Below are positions 16,295 through 24,387 of a DNA stretch of 37,032 nt, piece by piece. The first letter of the stretch is position 1. Every line of letters starts with the position of its first letter. The stretch is taken from the NCBI GenBank assembly GCA_005799205.1, contig SYHM01000036.1:1-37032 (forward strand). Reading direction: 5' to 3'. A program made the position numbers and the translations under genes. This stretch comes from Planctomycetia bacterium (lineage in GTDB: Bacteria; Planctomycetota; Phycisphaerae; Phycisphaerales; SM1A02). The notes beneath the pieces were generated by a model. It was not told the DNA's origin, ran no database searches, and saw only the letters and a list, made by a program, of their open reading frames with translations.

Positions 16295-17902
16295 ATGGTG
16301 CCTGTCTACCTCGAAACATTCGGATGCCAAATGAACGAACTCGACAGCGAACTTGTCGAGGGACAATTGATCGCGCTGGGGTACACGATGGTTCGGCACG
16401 TCGACGAAGCGTCCATCATTCTGTTCAATACATGCTCAGTTCGCGAGCAAGCCGAACAGAAGGCCTATAGCCGGATTGGCATCGTCGGAGCGCGAAAACG
16501 CGCGGGTGAAGAGCTCATTTTGGGAGTCATCGGCTGCATGGCTGAGCGGGACGGGCTCGACCTCTTTCGGCGCCATCCACAGGTGGACCTCATGTGCGGC
16601 CCTGGCGAACTCGATCGACTCCCACAACTCATCGACAATGTTCGGCGCACCCAGTCCATGCAGCGGCAGGGTGATGCAGACCCCCTTGCGCTTGCGGATC
16701 GCAGTGCGCTTGCAGGTAACCGGAGTCGCCGTTCGACGACGCTTGCTGCGGCTGAAGACAACCTTGAGTCCCTCGACCTCTCGAGGGCATTCACACCCAG
16801 GTCCCGCTCAACCAAAGAGCACAGCGCTTACGTGCGAATCACACGTGGATGCAACAAATTCTGCACGTACTGCGTCGTCCCCACAACGCGCGGCGCTGAG
16901 GTTCATCGCCCACCAGATCACATCGTTGAGGAATGCAAGCGACTCGTCGACGCGGGGGTGGTCGAGATCACGCTGCTCGGCCAAACGGTCAACCACTACC
17001 GATATCAACATGGCACAGCCGTGACCGTCGATGGTCGAGAGGCGCCTCAAGTGGGACCTGGACTCTCTGCCTTTCGAACCGCCTACTCAGGAACAGCGCG
17101 CATCACGACATTTGCTGCGCTTTTGCACAGAATCCACCATGAGATCCCCGCACTGCGTCGTTTGCGCTTCATCACGAGTTATCCGCGCGATTTCGGCGAC
17201 GACATCCTCGCAGTTCTGCGCGATTCACCGCGGATTTGCCGCTATCTGCACGCGCCAGCTCAGAGTGGATCCGACCGAATCTTACGACTCATGAACCGTG
17301 GATACACCGTGAGCGAGTACACCGAGTTCATCGATCGGTCACTGGGGATGCTGCCTGATCTTTCAATTGCTGGCGACTTCATCGTCGGATTCCCGACCGA
17401 GAGCGATGAAGACTTCGAAGCGACTTGCGCACTCGTGAAACGCATTCCGTACAAGAACAACTTTATCTTTAAGTATTCGCCGCGACCTGGAACCACCGCG
17501 TTCGAGCGACTCAAGGATGATGTGCCCGACGCAACCAAGCGGGCACGAAACAACCACCTCCTCGCACTTCAGACCGAGGTATCTCGGCAAGTGCATCAGC
17601 GAATGGTGGGTGCGACCGCGGAGGTTCTTTTCGACGAAGTACGAGTGCGTCGAAGCCCTCGCGCTAAGGCGATTTCGCCACAACTCACCCTGCGAGGAAA
17701 GCCTTTCCACGAGGCAACTGTCGGCCACACTGACGAAGGGCACGAGCAAGTGCAATGCGTCGGGCGAACCTCCGGCGATCTGATTTGCGCCATCACCTGT
17801 AAATCTGAGGAATCTGCCTCATTTTTGATTGGAAAAACTGCTTTTGTTGAGATCACGGCTGCCACTCCGCTCCTCCTCAGCGGAGCACTGACTCACTCGT
17901 AG
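16295..17902 (+). CDS. miaB: tRNA-2-methylthio-N6-dimethylallyladenosine(37) synthase MiaB
   Basis: Radical-SAM methylthiotransferase that adds a methylthio group to i6A37 in tRNAs. The N-terminal UPF0004 domain has Cys11 (FGCQMN), Cys47 (NTCSVR) and Cys81 (IGCMAER) for the auxiliary cluster. The radical-SAM CxxxCxxC is RGCNKFCTYC (Cys186/190/193). A TRAM domain closes the protein. At 535 residues it is longer than usual (about 440-480). The extra length includes a linker at about 120-170 between the two Cys domains and an insertion after LGQTVNHYRY (about 235-265). ATG at 16295 was chosen because MVPVYLETFGCQMN is the family N-terminus; upstream sequence overlaps ftsW. Confidence 0.95.
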   Translation: MVPVYLETFGCQMNELDSELVEGQLIALGYTMVRHVDEASIILFNTCSVREQAEQKAYSRIGIVGARKRAGEELILGVIGCMAERDGLDLFRRHPQVDLMCGPGELDRLPQLIDNVRRTQSMQRQGDADPLALADRSALAGNRSRRSTTLAAAEDNLESLDLSRAFTPRSRSTKEHSAYVRITRGCNKFCTYCVVPTTRGAEVHRPPDHIVEECKRLVDAGVVEITLLGQTVNHYRYQHGTAVTVDGREAPQVGPGLSAFRTAYSGTARITTFAALLHRIHHEIPALRRLRFITSYPRDFGDDILAVLRDSPRICRYLHAPAQSGSDRILRLMNRGYTVSEYTEFIDRSLGMLPDLSIAGDFIVGFPTESDEDFEATCALVKRIPYKNNFIFKYSPRPGTTAFERLKDDVPDATKRARNNHLLALQTEVSRQVHQRMVGATAEVLFDEVRVRRSPRAKAISPQLTLRGKPFHEATVGHTDEGHEQVQCVGRTSGDLICAITCKSEESASFLIGKTAFVEITAATPLLLSGALTHS

Positions 17903-17948
17903 CCCCCCCTAAGAGCGCTTTTTCGCGGTTATTTTGTCTCACAAAACT

Positions 17949-17976
17949 TGACTCAACCTAGATCGGGGTTAGGTTG
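17949..17976 (+). promoter_or_regulatory. Possible promoter of the first CTERM-type gene
   Basis: In the 146-bp gap after miaB, TTGACT (5 of 6 to the -35 consensus) is followed after 16 nt by TAGGTT (only 3 of 6). The predicted transcript would have a leader of about 70 nt carrying AAAGG about 11 nt before the ATG. Weak -10, so tentative. Nothing else is recognised in the gap. Confidence 0.3.
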
Positions 17977-18048
17977 CAGGTGGAGAGTCTGGAAAAGGGA
18001 TGTGTCGATCCTGTATCGCTTCCCCCTTTTTGGAAAGGTCTCGTCCCT

Positions 18049-18699
18049 ATGAAATCTTACGCAGTTCTTGGCGCAGTGGCGCTCATCTCGTCAGCCGCGA
18101 GCGCGACATTCACCGGCATCACGGTCACTGAAACGACCGTCGGTGGGCGCACCGTTTCGTCCATTTTCGCGAATTTCAGCGTCTCCACCGACCGAATCCT
18201 GAACGTCTTCGACTTCATGAATGTTTCGGGATCGATGAACGCCCTTCACACTGACACCGCCTTCGGTGACATCGATACCGACGGCGACGGCTATGCCGAC
18301 GTCTTTGGCGCAACTGGCGCTTGGTCACAAACATTCAACAGCACCGCTGGCATCCCATCGGACTCATTCGTCTCGATCGGTACGCCAGGACCAGTTGCTC
18401 TTGACCCTGGCTTCACTGGTCCATTCGTGAGTGGTTCGATTGCCAACCTCTCGGGTTGGTATGACAGCACCCCAGGTTCACAGAACCTCGCTGGTGCGAC
18501 CCTCAAGATCAAGATCATGCAGCTCGCACGTGCAGTCAATAGCGCCTACTACACCGCAAACTTCACAGTCGGCTACGCCGCTCTTGGAAGCACAACGGCT
18601 CAGTTCGGTGCGGGTACCTACACCGTTGGAACTCCAGCGCCAGGCGCAGTTGCTCTGCTCGGCCTTGCTGGCCTCGTCAGCCGCCGTCGTCGCGCCTAA
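18049..18699 (+). CDS. Exported protein with PEP-CTERM-like C-terminal sorting tail (paralog 1)
   Basis: The 216 residues start with a Sec signal peptide (MKSYAVLGAVALISSAASA) and end in TPAPGAVALLGLAGLVSRRRRA. That is a Pro-containing motif, a short hydrophobic helix and an Arg cluster, the tripartite layout of PEP-CTERM/exosortase-type sorting signals in a Phycisphaerae-style variant. The middle is beta-rich with a DTDGDGYAD loop that may bind calcium. It is related to the next gene: both share a GR-V-S/Y-x-ANFS-TD segment near residue 45 and LK(I/V)KIMQ(L/I)A near residue 160. The role is probably a surface or matrix protein. Two hairpins follow, the second a strong intrinsic terminator. 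Confidence 0.85.
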   Translation: MKSYAVLGAVALISSAASATFTGITVTETTVGGRTVSSIFANFSVSTDRILNVFDFMNVSGSMNALHTDTAFGDIDTDGDGYADVFGATGAWSQTFNSTAGIPSDSFVSIGTPGPVALDPGFTGPFVSGSIANLSGWYDSTPGSQNLAGATLKIKIMQLARAVNSAYYTANFTVGYAALGSTTAQFGAGTYTVGTPAPGAVALLGLAGLVSRRRRA

Positions 18700-18717
18700 G
18701 CGGCACGGCCTTCGGCG

Positions 18718-18748
18718 GGGCTCTCAGGTTCTGACCTGAGGACCCTTT
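18718..18748 (+). terminator. Hairpin just after the first CTERM-type gene
   Basis: GGGCTCTCAGGT pairs with ACCTGAGGACCC around a TCTG loop (12 positions, one mismatch, one G-T). Only three T follow, so on its own it is a weak terminator; it may protect the mRNA 3' end or act together with the next hairpin. Confidence 0.4.
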
Positions 18749-18761
18749 GGGAAGCGATTTC

Positions 18762-18795
18762 AAACCACCACCTCTAAAAAAGGTGGTGGTTTTTT
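18762..18795 (+). terminator. Intrinsic terminator of the first CTERM-type gene
   Basis: AAACCACCACCT (18762-18773) pairs perfectly with AGGTGGTGGTTT (18781-18792) around a 7-nt loop, followed by an uninterrupted T run. A textbook rho-independent terminator. Confidence 0.92.
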
Positions 18796-18799
18796 CCTT

Positions 18800-18805
18800 T
18801 ATAAT
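18800..18805 (+). promoter_or_regulatory. Consensus -10 TATAAT upstream of the second CTERM-type gene
   Basis: A perfect TATAAT begins five nt after the terminator T tract. No -35 is seen at 17 nt, since that space is the terminator stem. The leader to the ATG at 18937 would be about 125 nt. Placement between a terminator and the next gene makes a promoter role likely. Confidence 0.4.
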
Positions 18806-18936
18806 TTGCAATAGTCTGATCCTGTGGAATAGTCTCGGCGTTGCCAGATCGCCTCAGGGCATTGGCGGTTCGGAGTGGATGGGAAAGCGGACCGAAGCTG
18901 GGAGGCTTCGACCCGATCGAAAGGGAAGTGGAAAAG

Positions 18937-19581
18937 ATGAAACTGCAAACGATTGGTTTTTGGGGCGTTGCCGTGGTCAGTGTCGCAGTGGCGCAGTCCG
19001 CCAGCGCAGCCTTCATGGGAGTCTCTGTGGCTCCCGTGACGATCGCGAACGGTCGTTACGTCTACAGCGTCTACGCCAACTTTTCACTCGCAACCGATCA
19101 GATCGTCAAGGTCAAGAACTGGCAGGTCACAAGCGGCACGATGCAGAATGTCCAACATTCTGACACCGCACTTCCGCTTGGATCGTGGAATCCAAACTGG
19201 ACAACTGCCGAATCGGGCGCGGCGCTCAGCGACTCGTACGTCTCAATCACTGGACTCTGGAACGATCAAAGCACGCAATTGAACTGGACAAATGGTGGCC
19301 CCACAATCGCTGCGGGCGCAGCATGGGGACTTCCAGCTCTCAGTTCGGGTGGCGTGGTCGTTGGTTCAACTTTGAAAGTCAAGATCATGCAGATTGCGGG
19401 CACATATCTGCTGCCAACAGTCTTTCAGTTTTCAGCCTCGATGGAGGTTGAGTGGCGAGCGTCTTCGGCGACGCCTACCCAGTCTGGGGATTCGACTCTC
19501 ACCCTTCCAGCGCCACCAGCACTCGTGGTTGCTGCTCTGGGACTGCTTGTCAACCCAAGCCAGCGCAAGCGCCGCCAGTAA
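18937..19581 (+). CDS. Exported protein, divergent paralog of the preceding CTERM-type protein
   Basis: The 214 residues begin with a signal peptide (hydrophobic about 6-24, cleavage near ASA|AF). They align by eye with the preceding protein: GRYVYSVYANFSLATDQIVKV near residue 40, an SDSYVSITG segment matching SDSFVSIGTP, and TLKVKIMQIAG near 150. The C-terminus LPAPPALVVAALGLLVNPSQRKRRQ keeps the helix plus basic tail of a CTERM signal but is degraded relative to paralog 1. ATG at 18937 follows a purine-rich GGGAAGTGGAAAAG. It has its own terminator, so it is monocistronic. Function unknown; a surface protein is inferred. Confidence 0.8.
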   Translation: MKLQTIGFWGVAVVSVAVAQSASAAFMGVSVAPVTIANGRYVYSVYANFSLATDQIVKVKNWQVTSGTMQNVQHSDTALPLGSWNPNWTTAESGAALSDSYVSITGLWNDQSTQLNWTNGGPTIAAGAAWGLPALSSGGVVVGSTLKVKIMQIAGTYLLPTVFQFSASMEVEWRASSATPTQSGDSTLTLPAPPALVVAALGLLVNPSQRKRRQ

Positions 19582-19622
19582 CGACGACTTGTCGCAAATC
19601 CAAATTTCTCTGCACTCGCATG

Positions 19623-19655
19623 GCACCGGTGGCTACCCACCGGTGCTTTGGTTTT
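19623..19655 (+). terminator. Intrinsic terminator of the second CTERM-type gene
   Basis: GCACCGGTGG (19623-19632) pairs perfectly with CCACCGGTGC (19637-19646) around CTAC, followed by TTTGGTTTT. The rest of the 265-bp gap (19582-19846) shows no further recognisable feature apart from the GGAG ribosome site near 19834. Confidence 0.85.
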
Positions 19656-19846
19656 GCACGAACACGGATTTCCTCTGATGCATGCGCCTAATTCATGCGT
19701 CCACGAATCGCCAAAACTTGCGCGGATTCTCTAGGAATTGTTGCCGCGGGGTGCTTTCGGGGTTATCGTGTTGCCGTGGTGGTGCTCGACTCTCGAACCG
19801 CGTCGCGTGACGCTGTTCTCGCATTCATTCATTGGAGAAACTAATC

Positions 19847-21277
19847 GTGAAGACTGGAACAATTGTGGGCGCACTTGGACTTGGAGGCTTGGCTGTCTTT
19901 CTTGGTCAACTCAATGCGACTGCATTGCCAGGCGGAAGCGGCGACGATGGAGGTGTGGCTGCTGGGCCCGACGTGATCGTCGGTGCGCTTCCAGACATCT
20001 CGGCATATGCGCCCGCGGTGTGGCAGGGAGTGACGTACTGCGCGTATGCGGTGGGTACGACGAGCTGCAACATTGGAAATCAACAGTTGCTCTGGGAACC
20101 AAATCCTGCGACGACGCATCCAGTCATGCCTCAGAATCTGTACCGCGTCAAGAATGGCGTCATCAAGCAGATCGGCCAGAGTTGGATCAAGCACGGATTC
20201 TGTGCGCTCCAAGGGACCCTCTGTGGAGCGTGCACCCCAGCTGGCGGTGGTTGTCCAACGGTTCTTGGAGTGGGATGCTCTGATCCCTATTCGTCGGGGC
20301 TGAACGGCGGACAGGGAGATTTGAAGAGCCGATACGGAGTCAATGCAGCGACTGGTGTCTATTCGGGCACCTACTCCGACCCTGCCATTCCTAGTGGATA
20401 TCCGAGTTCAATTCGTGAGCGCATCACCGTGCCGAAGAACGATCTTGATTCGACGATGAACGCTGGAGCCCAGTACTTCATCGAAGGCCAATATGTTCAG
20501 GTGCAAGATGCAGCCGCTGGAAACGACAACAACAACGCGTCGTACCGCAAGGTCACCGTTGGCACGACGTACTCGACCTCGACGGGTTACTCGCTCACGC
20601 TCACTGGGGCGACGTTCCAGCAGATTCCAGCGATCTACGCGTGGCAGTCTGTCCACAGTGATGTTGCGATTCGAGAGTACGACGTCGCTGGCGATGGCCG
20701 ATTTATCGTCGGCAGCCGAGTCACCCTCAACACAGATGGCACCTATCACTACTCATACAACGTCTTCAACCTCAACAGCGACCGAAACGGCGGCTCGTTC
20801 TCCGTGCCGATCGCGACCGGGGTCGTTCTGACGAACATCGCCTACAGCGCTCCATTCAATCACTCAGGAGACACCTACACCAATGTTCCGTGGACAGCGA
20901 CCCAAGCTGGCGGATCGATCACATGGGCGTGCGAGCCAAACACCAACGCCAATGCTCACGCCATTCGATGGTCAACGATGCACACATTCGAGTTCGATGC
21001 GAATTCGGCGCCAACGGACGCTTCGCAGATCCTCACGCTGGGCATTTGGAAGGCGCCTACCGCAAGCAGCACCGCGACATCAATTTCTGTCCAAGGAAAG
21101 AAGCCGCTGCCTGTCGCTCCTCCCTGCGCCGATGCTGACCTTGATTGCAACGGCAGCGTTGACGGAGCCGATCTCGCGGCCCTTCTGAGTTGCTGGGGAA
21201 TTGCATGCGGCGATGTCAATGGTGACAACCTCACCGACGGCGCTGACCTCGGCATCATGCTGTCGGCGTGGAACTGA
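19847..21277 (+). CDS. Exported protein with C-terminal dockerin-like repeat pair
   Basis: GTG at 19847 was chosen since GGAG lies nine nt upstream and it begins the signal peptide (KTGTIVGALGLGGLAVFLG); an earlier in-frame TTG at 19832 overlaps that ribosome site. The body (about 30-415) is an unrecognised beta-rich domain with several Cys and segments AIREYDVAGDGRFIVGSR and YHYSYNVFNLNSD. I know no enzyme signature in it. The last ~50 residues are a type-I dockerin-like pair of calcium-loop repeats: DADLDCNGSVDGADLAALL and GDVNGDNLTDGADLGIML, each followed by a Trp. Such tails are common on planctomycete secreted proteins. The transcript ends in its own terminator. Length 476. Confidence 0.85.
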   Translation: MKTGTIVGALGLGGLAVFLGQLNATALPGGSGDDGGVAAGPDVIVGALPDISAYAPAVWQGVTYCAYAVGTTSCNIGNQQLLWEPNPATTHPVMPQNLYRVKNGVIKQIGQSWIKHGFCALQGTLCGACTPAGGGCPTVLGVGCSDPYSSGLNGGQGDLKSRYGVNAATGVYSGTYSDPAIPSGYPSSIRERITVPKNDLDSTMNAGAQYFIEGQYVQVQDAAAGNDNNNASYRKVTVGTTYSTSTGYSLTLTGATFQQIPAIYAWQSVHSDVAIREYDVAGDGRFIVGSRVTLNTDGTYHYSYNVFNLNSDRNGGSFSVPIATGVVLTNIAYSAPFNHSGDTYTNVPWTATQAGGSITWACEPNTNANAHAIRWSTMHTFEFDANSAPTDASQILTLGIWKAPTASSTATSISVQGKKPLPVAPPCADADLDCNGSVDGADLAALLSCWGIACGDVNGDNLTDGADLGIMLSAWN

Positions 21278-21313
21278 TCTACGCCAACACTTCAATTCAA
21301 GGCAATGATTCTC

Positions 21314-21345
21314 AAACTGCCCAGCGCGAGCTGGGCAGTTTTTCA
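21314..21345 (+). terminator. Intrinsic terminator of the dockerin protein gene
   Basis: AAACTGCCCAGC (21314-21325) pairs perfectly with GCTGGGCAGTTT (21330-21341) around a GCGA tetraloop (GNRA type), followed by a T tract. Strong. Confidence 0.93.
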
Positions 21346-21394
21346 TTCGTCAATCTCGTTGTTTTTCAGAGTTCGGGTGGATGAACTGATCTCT

Positions 21395-21408
21395 CGAACT
21401 ATAGTTCG
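21395..21408 (+). promoter_or_regulatory. Palindrome with embedded -10 at the metalloprotease start
   Basis: CGAACTATAGTTCG is a perfect 14-bp palindrome three nt before the ATG at 21412. It contains TATAGT (21400-21405), which ends 6 nt before the ATG. No Shine-Dalgarno or -35 is visible. A palindrome covering the -10 is a natural operator position for a dimeric repressor, but the repressor is unknown. Confidence 0.45.
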
Positions 21409-21411
21409 CGC

Positions 21412-23727
21412 ATGCAGACACCCCACATCGGACGCCCCGCTGGCGCCGCCGCTATGACCCTTGCCGCCCTCATCGCCTTTGTAGCGCTCAACGCAGGTGC
21501 TGAGGTCTCGAAAAAGAGTTCTCGGTTGAGCGCAGATGAACTCACGATTCGCGAGCTCTCGAGTTTTCATCTCTCGATCCCAGCCCTCCCAGAGGGTCTG
21601 CCAGCCCATGTCGAGTTCGCCCTTCCTGTTGGGCCAACCGCCGAAGTCGTGCTTCTCGACAAGGTGTCGATTCGCAGTGACAACTTCCGAGTCCTCGTCG
21701 ATTCAGGTGACGGCGCGCTCAACGAAGTCGCCGCCCCACCTGTTCGCACCTATCGCGGCTCGCTCGCAGGCCGTCCTGGGACGATCGTGACCGGGTCGCT
21801 TCTCTCAACCGGATTTAGCGGGATCGTCCACCTTGAAGATGAGTCGACGTGGGTGATTCAACCTCTGAGTGACTTCCGCGCAGACCTGCCTCGCCTGGGC
21901 CAACATGTTTCGTATGCAAGCTCCGACGCGATCCCTGATGGGCGGGGCTGTGCACTTGGACGCCCTGGGTTTCCTCTGGCGAAGTATCGGTCGCCGTTGT
22001 CGGCAGCGATCGAAGCTGGACAGGGTTCAGATCAGGGTGGACTCGCTGGAACCACCCCATCGCAAGTCGAGCTCGCTTGTGAGACCGACTACGAGTTTTT
22101 CCAAAAGAACTCGTCAAGCGTGCCGAACACGATCAATGACATCGAGCTCATCGTCTCTAATGTCAACACGATTTACGATCGGGACGTCAATATCACATTC
22201 GAGCTTGGAACGGTTGTCGTTCGATCTGCTACGACAGACCCCTACACGACCACCACCATCGACGGCAGGCTCGGTGAGTTCGGCGCCAAGTGGGGTACCG
22301 CTCCAGAATCGGGCATTTATCGCGATGTTTCACACATGTTTTCTGGGTACTCGTTCTCTGGCGGAACGATTGGACTGGCCTACCTTGGAGTCATCTGTCA
22401 GCCAGTCAGCGGGGCCCAATACGGAGTTGTTGAGAGTCGATACACGACAACTCTCGGATACCGAATCTCGCTCTCCGCCCACGAGCTTGGGCACAATTGG
22501 GATGCAACCCACTGTGATTCCCAAGGGGCGACCGCATGCCACATCATGTGCTCAGCGAATGGGGGATGCGGTGGCATCTCTGGATCAAATCTCAAGTTCG
22601 ATCCGCTGACGATCTCTGAGGTCACCACGTTTCTAGGCCAGGTCGGGTGCGACTTCGTGCGCCCAGCTCCCGCGGCTGTTCCATTCGCTGAGACCTTTGC
22701 TGCCACCACACTCGCAACTGCGCGCTGGACCTACAACGATGGTGGGGCCGTCAATGGAAACGCGTCCGCCGAACCTACAACCCCCTATTCACTCAATCTC
22801 AGCTCGGTCGGAGCGAATGCCTACGACGACGATGAAGTTCGAACGAACTACATTTTGCTGGGTGGAACTGCGGCAGCGACCGCGAGTTATAAAGTTGAAC
22901 GAAGCGGCGTCGAGGCTGGAGAGACCTTCATCGTCGAGTACCTCAACAGCTCGCTCGATTGGGTCTCGCTCAACACACTGACCTCGGATGGCACGAACCA
23001 AACAACTTTTACCACCTATACGCACGCTCTCCCAACGAACGCGCGACACAACCAGTTTCGCTTGCGCTTCCGGGTCGACGGAAATGACACTGGCGACAAT
23101 TGGTACCTCGACGATGTGAACGTGTACGTCGTGCAAGCTCCACCCCCGCCAGCGAACGACGAATGCGAAGCTGCCACCGCGATCTCGCTCGGATCAACCG
23201 CGTTCAATTCAACCGATGCCACCGACAGTCCCTACACGCTTCCCTCATCGTGCACCGCCAATGGCACAGGTGAGATCGTGAATGATGTGTGGTTTGACTA
23301 CCAAGCCACTTGCAGCGGACTGACAACCGTCTCCACGTGCGGCACCGCGCCATTCGACTCCCGTATCGTCGTGTACACCGCGAGTTCCCTCTGTCCGACC
23401 CAGTCATCTGCAGTCGCTGGATGCAACGACGATGCAGCAGGCTGCGCCAACGGCACCTCAACGGCGACCTTTAGCGCACTTGTCGGCAACCACTATCACA
23501 TCCGTGTCGGTGGAGCGAGCGCTGGCGGATCAGGGTCAGTGACCGTCTCATGTGTGGTGAACTGCCCAGCAGATCTCGATGGAGATCTGTATGTCGATGC
23601 GGCAGACCTCACGATCGTGCTCGCGGCGTGGGCCTCAACTGGCCCCTCGGGTGATGTCAACGGAAGTGGTCTGGTCGACGGGCTCGACCTGTCGATCATC
23701 CTCGCCGCATGGGGCGCCTGTCCATAA
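21412..23727 (+). CDS. Secreted M12-type zinc metalloprotease with dockerin-like tail
   Basis: A 771-residue exported protease. Signal peptide about 1-30; propeptide-like region to about 210. A reprolysin-like catalytic domain (about 215-415) has HELGHNWDATH (His357, Glu358, His361, His367) and a likely Met-turn in CHIMCSANG (Met379). A beta-sandwich segment (about 420-575, FAETFAATTLATARW) is followed by a Cys-containing PPC-like domain starting NDECEAATAISLGS (about 580-705), common in planctomycete exoproteins. It ends in two calcium-loop dockerin-like repeats (DLDGDLYVDAADLTIVL and GDVNGSGLVDGLDLSIIL). An extracellular or surface peptidase is firmly inferred; the substrate is unknown. No terminator follows, and the next gene starts 15 nt downstream. 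Confidence 0.88.
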   Translation: MQTPHIGRPAGAAAMTLAALIAFVALNAGAEVSKKSSRLSADELTIRELSSFHLSIPALPEGLPAHVEFALPVGPTAEVVLLDKVSIRSDNFRVLVDSGDGALNEVAAPPVRTYRGSLAGRPGTIVTGSLLSTGFSGIVHLEDESTWVIQPLSDFRADLPRLGQHVSYASSDAIPDGRGCALGRPGFPLAKYRSPLSAAIEAGQGSDQGGLAGTTPSQVELACETDYEFFQKNSSSVPNTINDIELIVSNVNTIYDRDVNITFELGTVVVRSATTDPYTTTTIDGRLGEFGAKWGTAPESGIYRDVSHMFSGYSFSGGTIGLAYLGVICQPVSGAQYGVVESRYTTTLGYRISLSAHELGHNWDATHCDSQGATACHIMCSANGGCGGISGSNLKFDPLTISEVTTFLGQVGCDFVRPAPAAVPFAETFAATTLATARWTYNDGGAVNGNASAEPTTPYSLNLSSVGANAYDDDEVRTNYILLGGTAAATASYKVERSGVEAGETFIVEYLNSSLDWVSLNTLTSDGTNQTTFTTYTHALPTNARHNQFRLRFRVDGNDTGDNWYLDDVNVYVVQAPPPPANDECEAATAISLGSTAFNSTDATDSPYTLPSSCTANGTGEIVNDVWFDYQATCSGLTTVSTCGTAPFDSRIVVYTASSLCPTQSSAVAGCNDDAAGCANGTSTATFSALVGNHYHIRVGGASAGGSGSVTVSCVVNCPADLDGDLYVDAADLTIVLAAWASTGPSGDVNGSGLVDGLDLSIILAAWGACP

Positions 23728-23742
23728 GCGGACTTCACCCCC

Positions 23743-24372
23743 TTGCACACTCGACCTCGGATCGACCCACTCGCGTGCGTTGCGCTCGCTGGTGCGGCGC
23801 TTGCGTGCTGCCCTGCAGCCGCAATCGGCGGGTTGATTGCTGGAGTGATTTCACTCGCACGAGTTCGTGCGTCGCATGGTGCCCTCGCCGGACGCGGACT
23901 CGCCATCGGTTCGATGATCGCGTGCGTGGTGCTCGGCACGATCTCGTGGAGAGCAGGGACTCGATTTCAGGGTGCTGGCCAGACCGTGATGAGCGCCCAA
24001 GTGCGACAGGCCGTCGATCAGTTGCTGGCTTCAGAACTCGATCCGTCAGCGTGGTGGATCCAGAGCGACCCACGAGCGCTTCTTGACTTCCAGAGAGATG
24101 TGCGCCAGCGCCTTGGCCCGCTCAGCGCAGCGGGAGTCACTCAGGTCGAGCTGACCGCTGGATATCCCGCGCGCGCGCAGTACCGCGTACTCGTCGAGTC
24201 GCCGCATGTGCAGGCGTTTGCATCGGTCGAGGTCGACATTGGATCGGACTTTCAATCACTCCTTCCCACTGTTCGTCTTCGATCGATCTCGATTGCACCA
24301 CCAGATGAGGATTCGAGCGACAACTCTGTTCCCCCCCTGACCTTCTCAGTGCCGAGCGATCCTGGCTCCTGA
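23743..24372 (+). CDS. DUF4190-like small membrane protein (first of a pair)
   Basis: Residues 10-65 hold two hydrophobic segments with a GLIAGVISLARVR linker and GRGLAIGSMIACVVLG, the DUF4190 pattern. The C-terminal ~140 residues are a soluble, probably extracytoplasmic domain that I do not recognise. The only usable start upstream of the first segment is TTG at 23743, in the same frame as the protease and five codons after its TAA, with no Shine-Dalgarno. Translation may depend on terminating protease ribosomes or stop-codon readthrough. The following gene has the same architecture. A C7 tract lies near the 3' end (about 24331). Length 209 from the TTG. Confidence 0.65.
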   Translation: MHTRPRIDPLACVALAGAALACCPAAAIGGLIAGVISLARVRASHGALAGRGLAIGSMIACVVLGTISWRAGTRFQGAGQTVMSAQVRQAVDQLLASELDPSAWWIQSDPRALLDFQRDVRQRLGPLSAAGVTQVELTAGYPARAQYRVLVESPHVQAFASVEVDIGSDFQSLLPTVRLRSISIAPPDEDSSDNSVPPLTFSVPSDPGS

Positions 24373-24378
24373 TACGCT
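24373..24378 (+). promoter_or_regulatory. Candidate extended -10 of the second DUF4190-like gene
   Basis: TACGCT directly follows the TGA stop of the upstream gene, so TGA-TACGCT also reads as an extended -10. It ends 9 nt before the ATG at 24388. No ribosome-binding site is present. Confidence 0.35.
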
Positions 24379-24387
24379 CGGCCTCGA

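Noticed and set aside
17914..17940. Possible terminator after miaB (GAGCGCTTTTTCGCGG)
   Set aside because: The stem is only about three pairs; not enough to support an intrinsic terminator.
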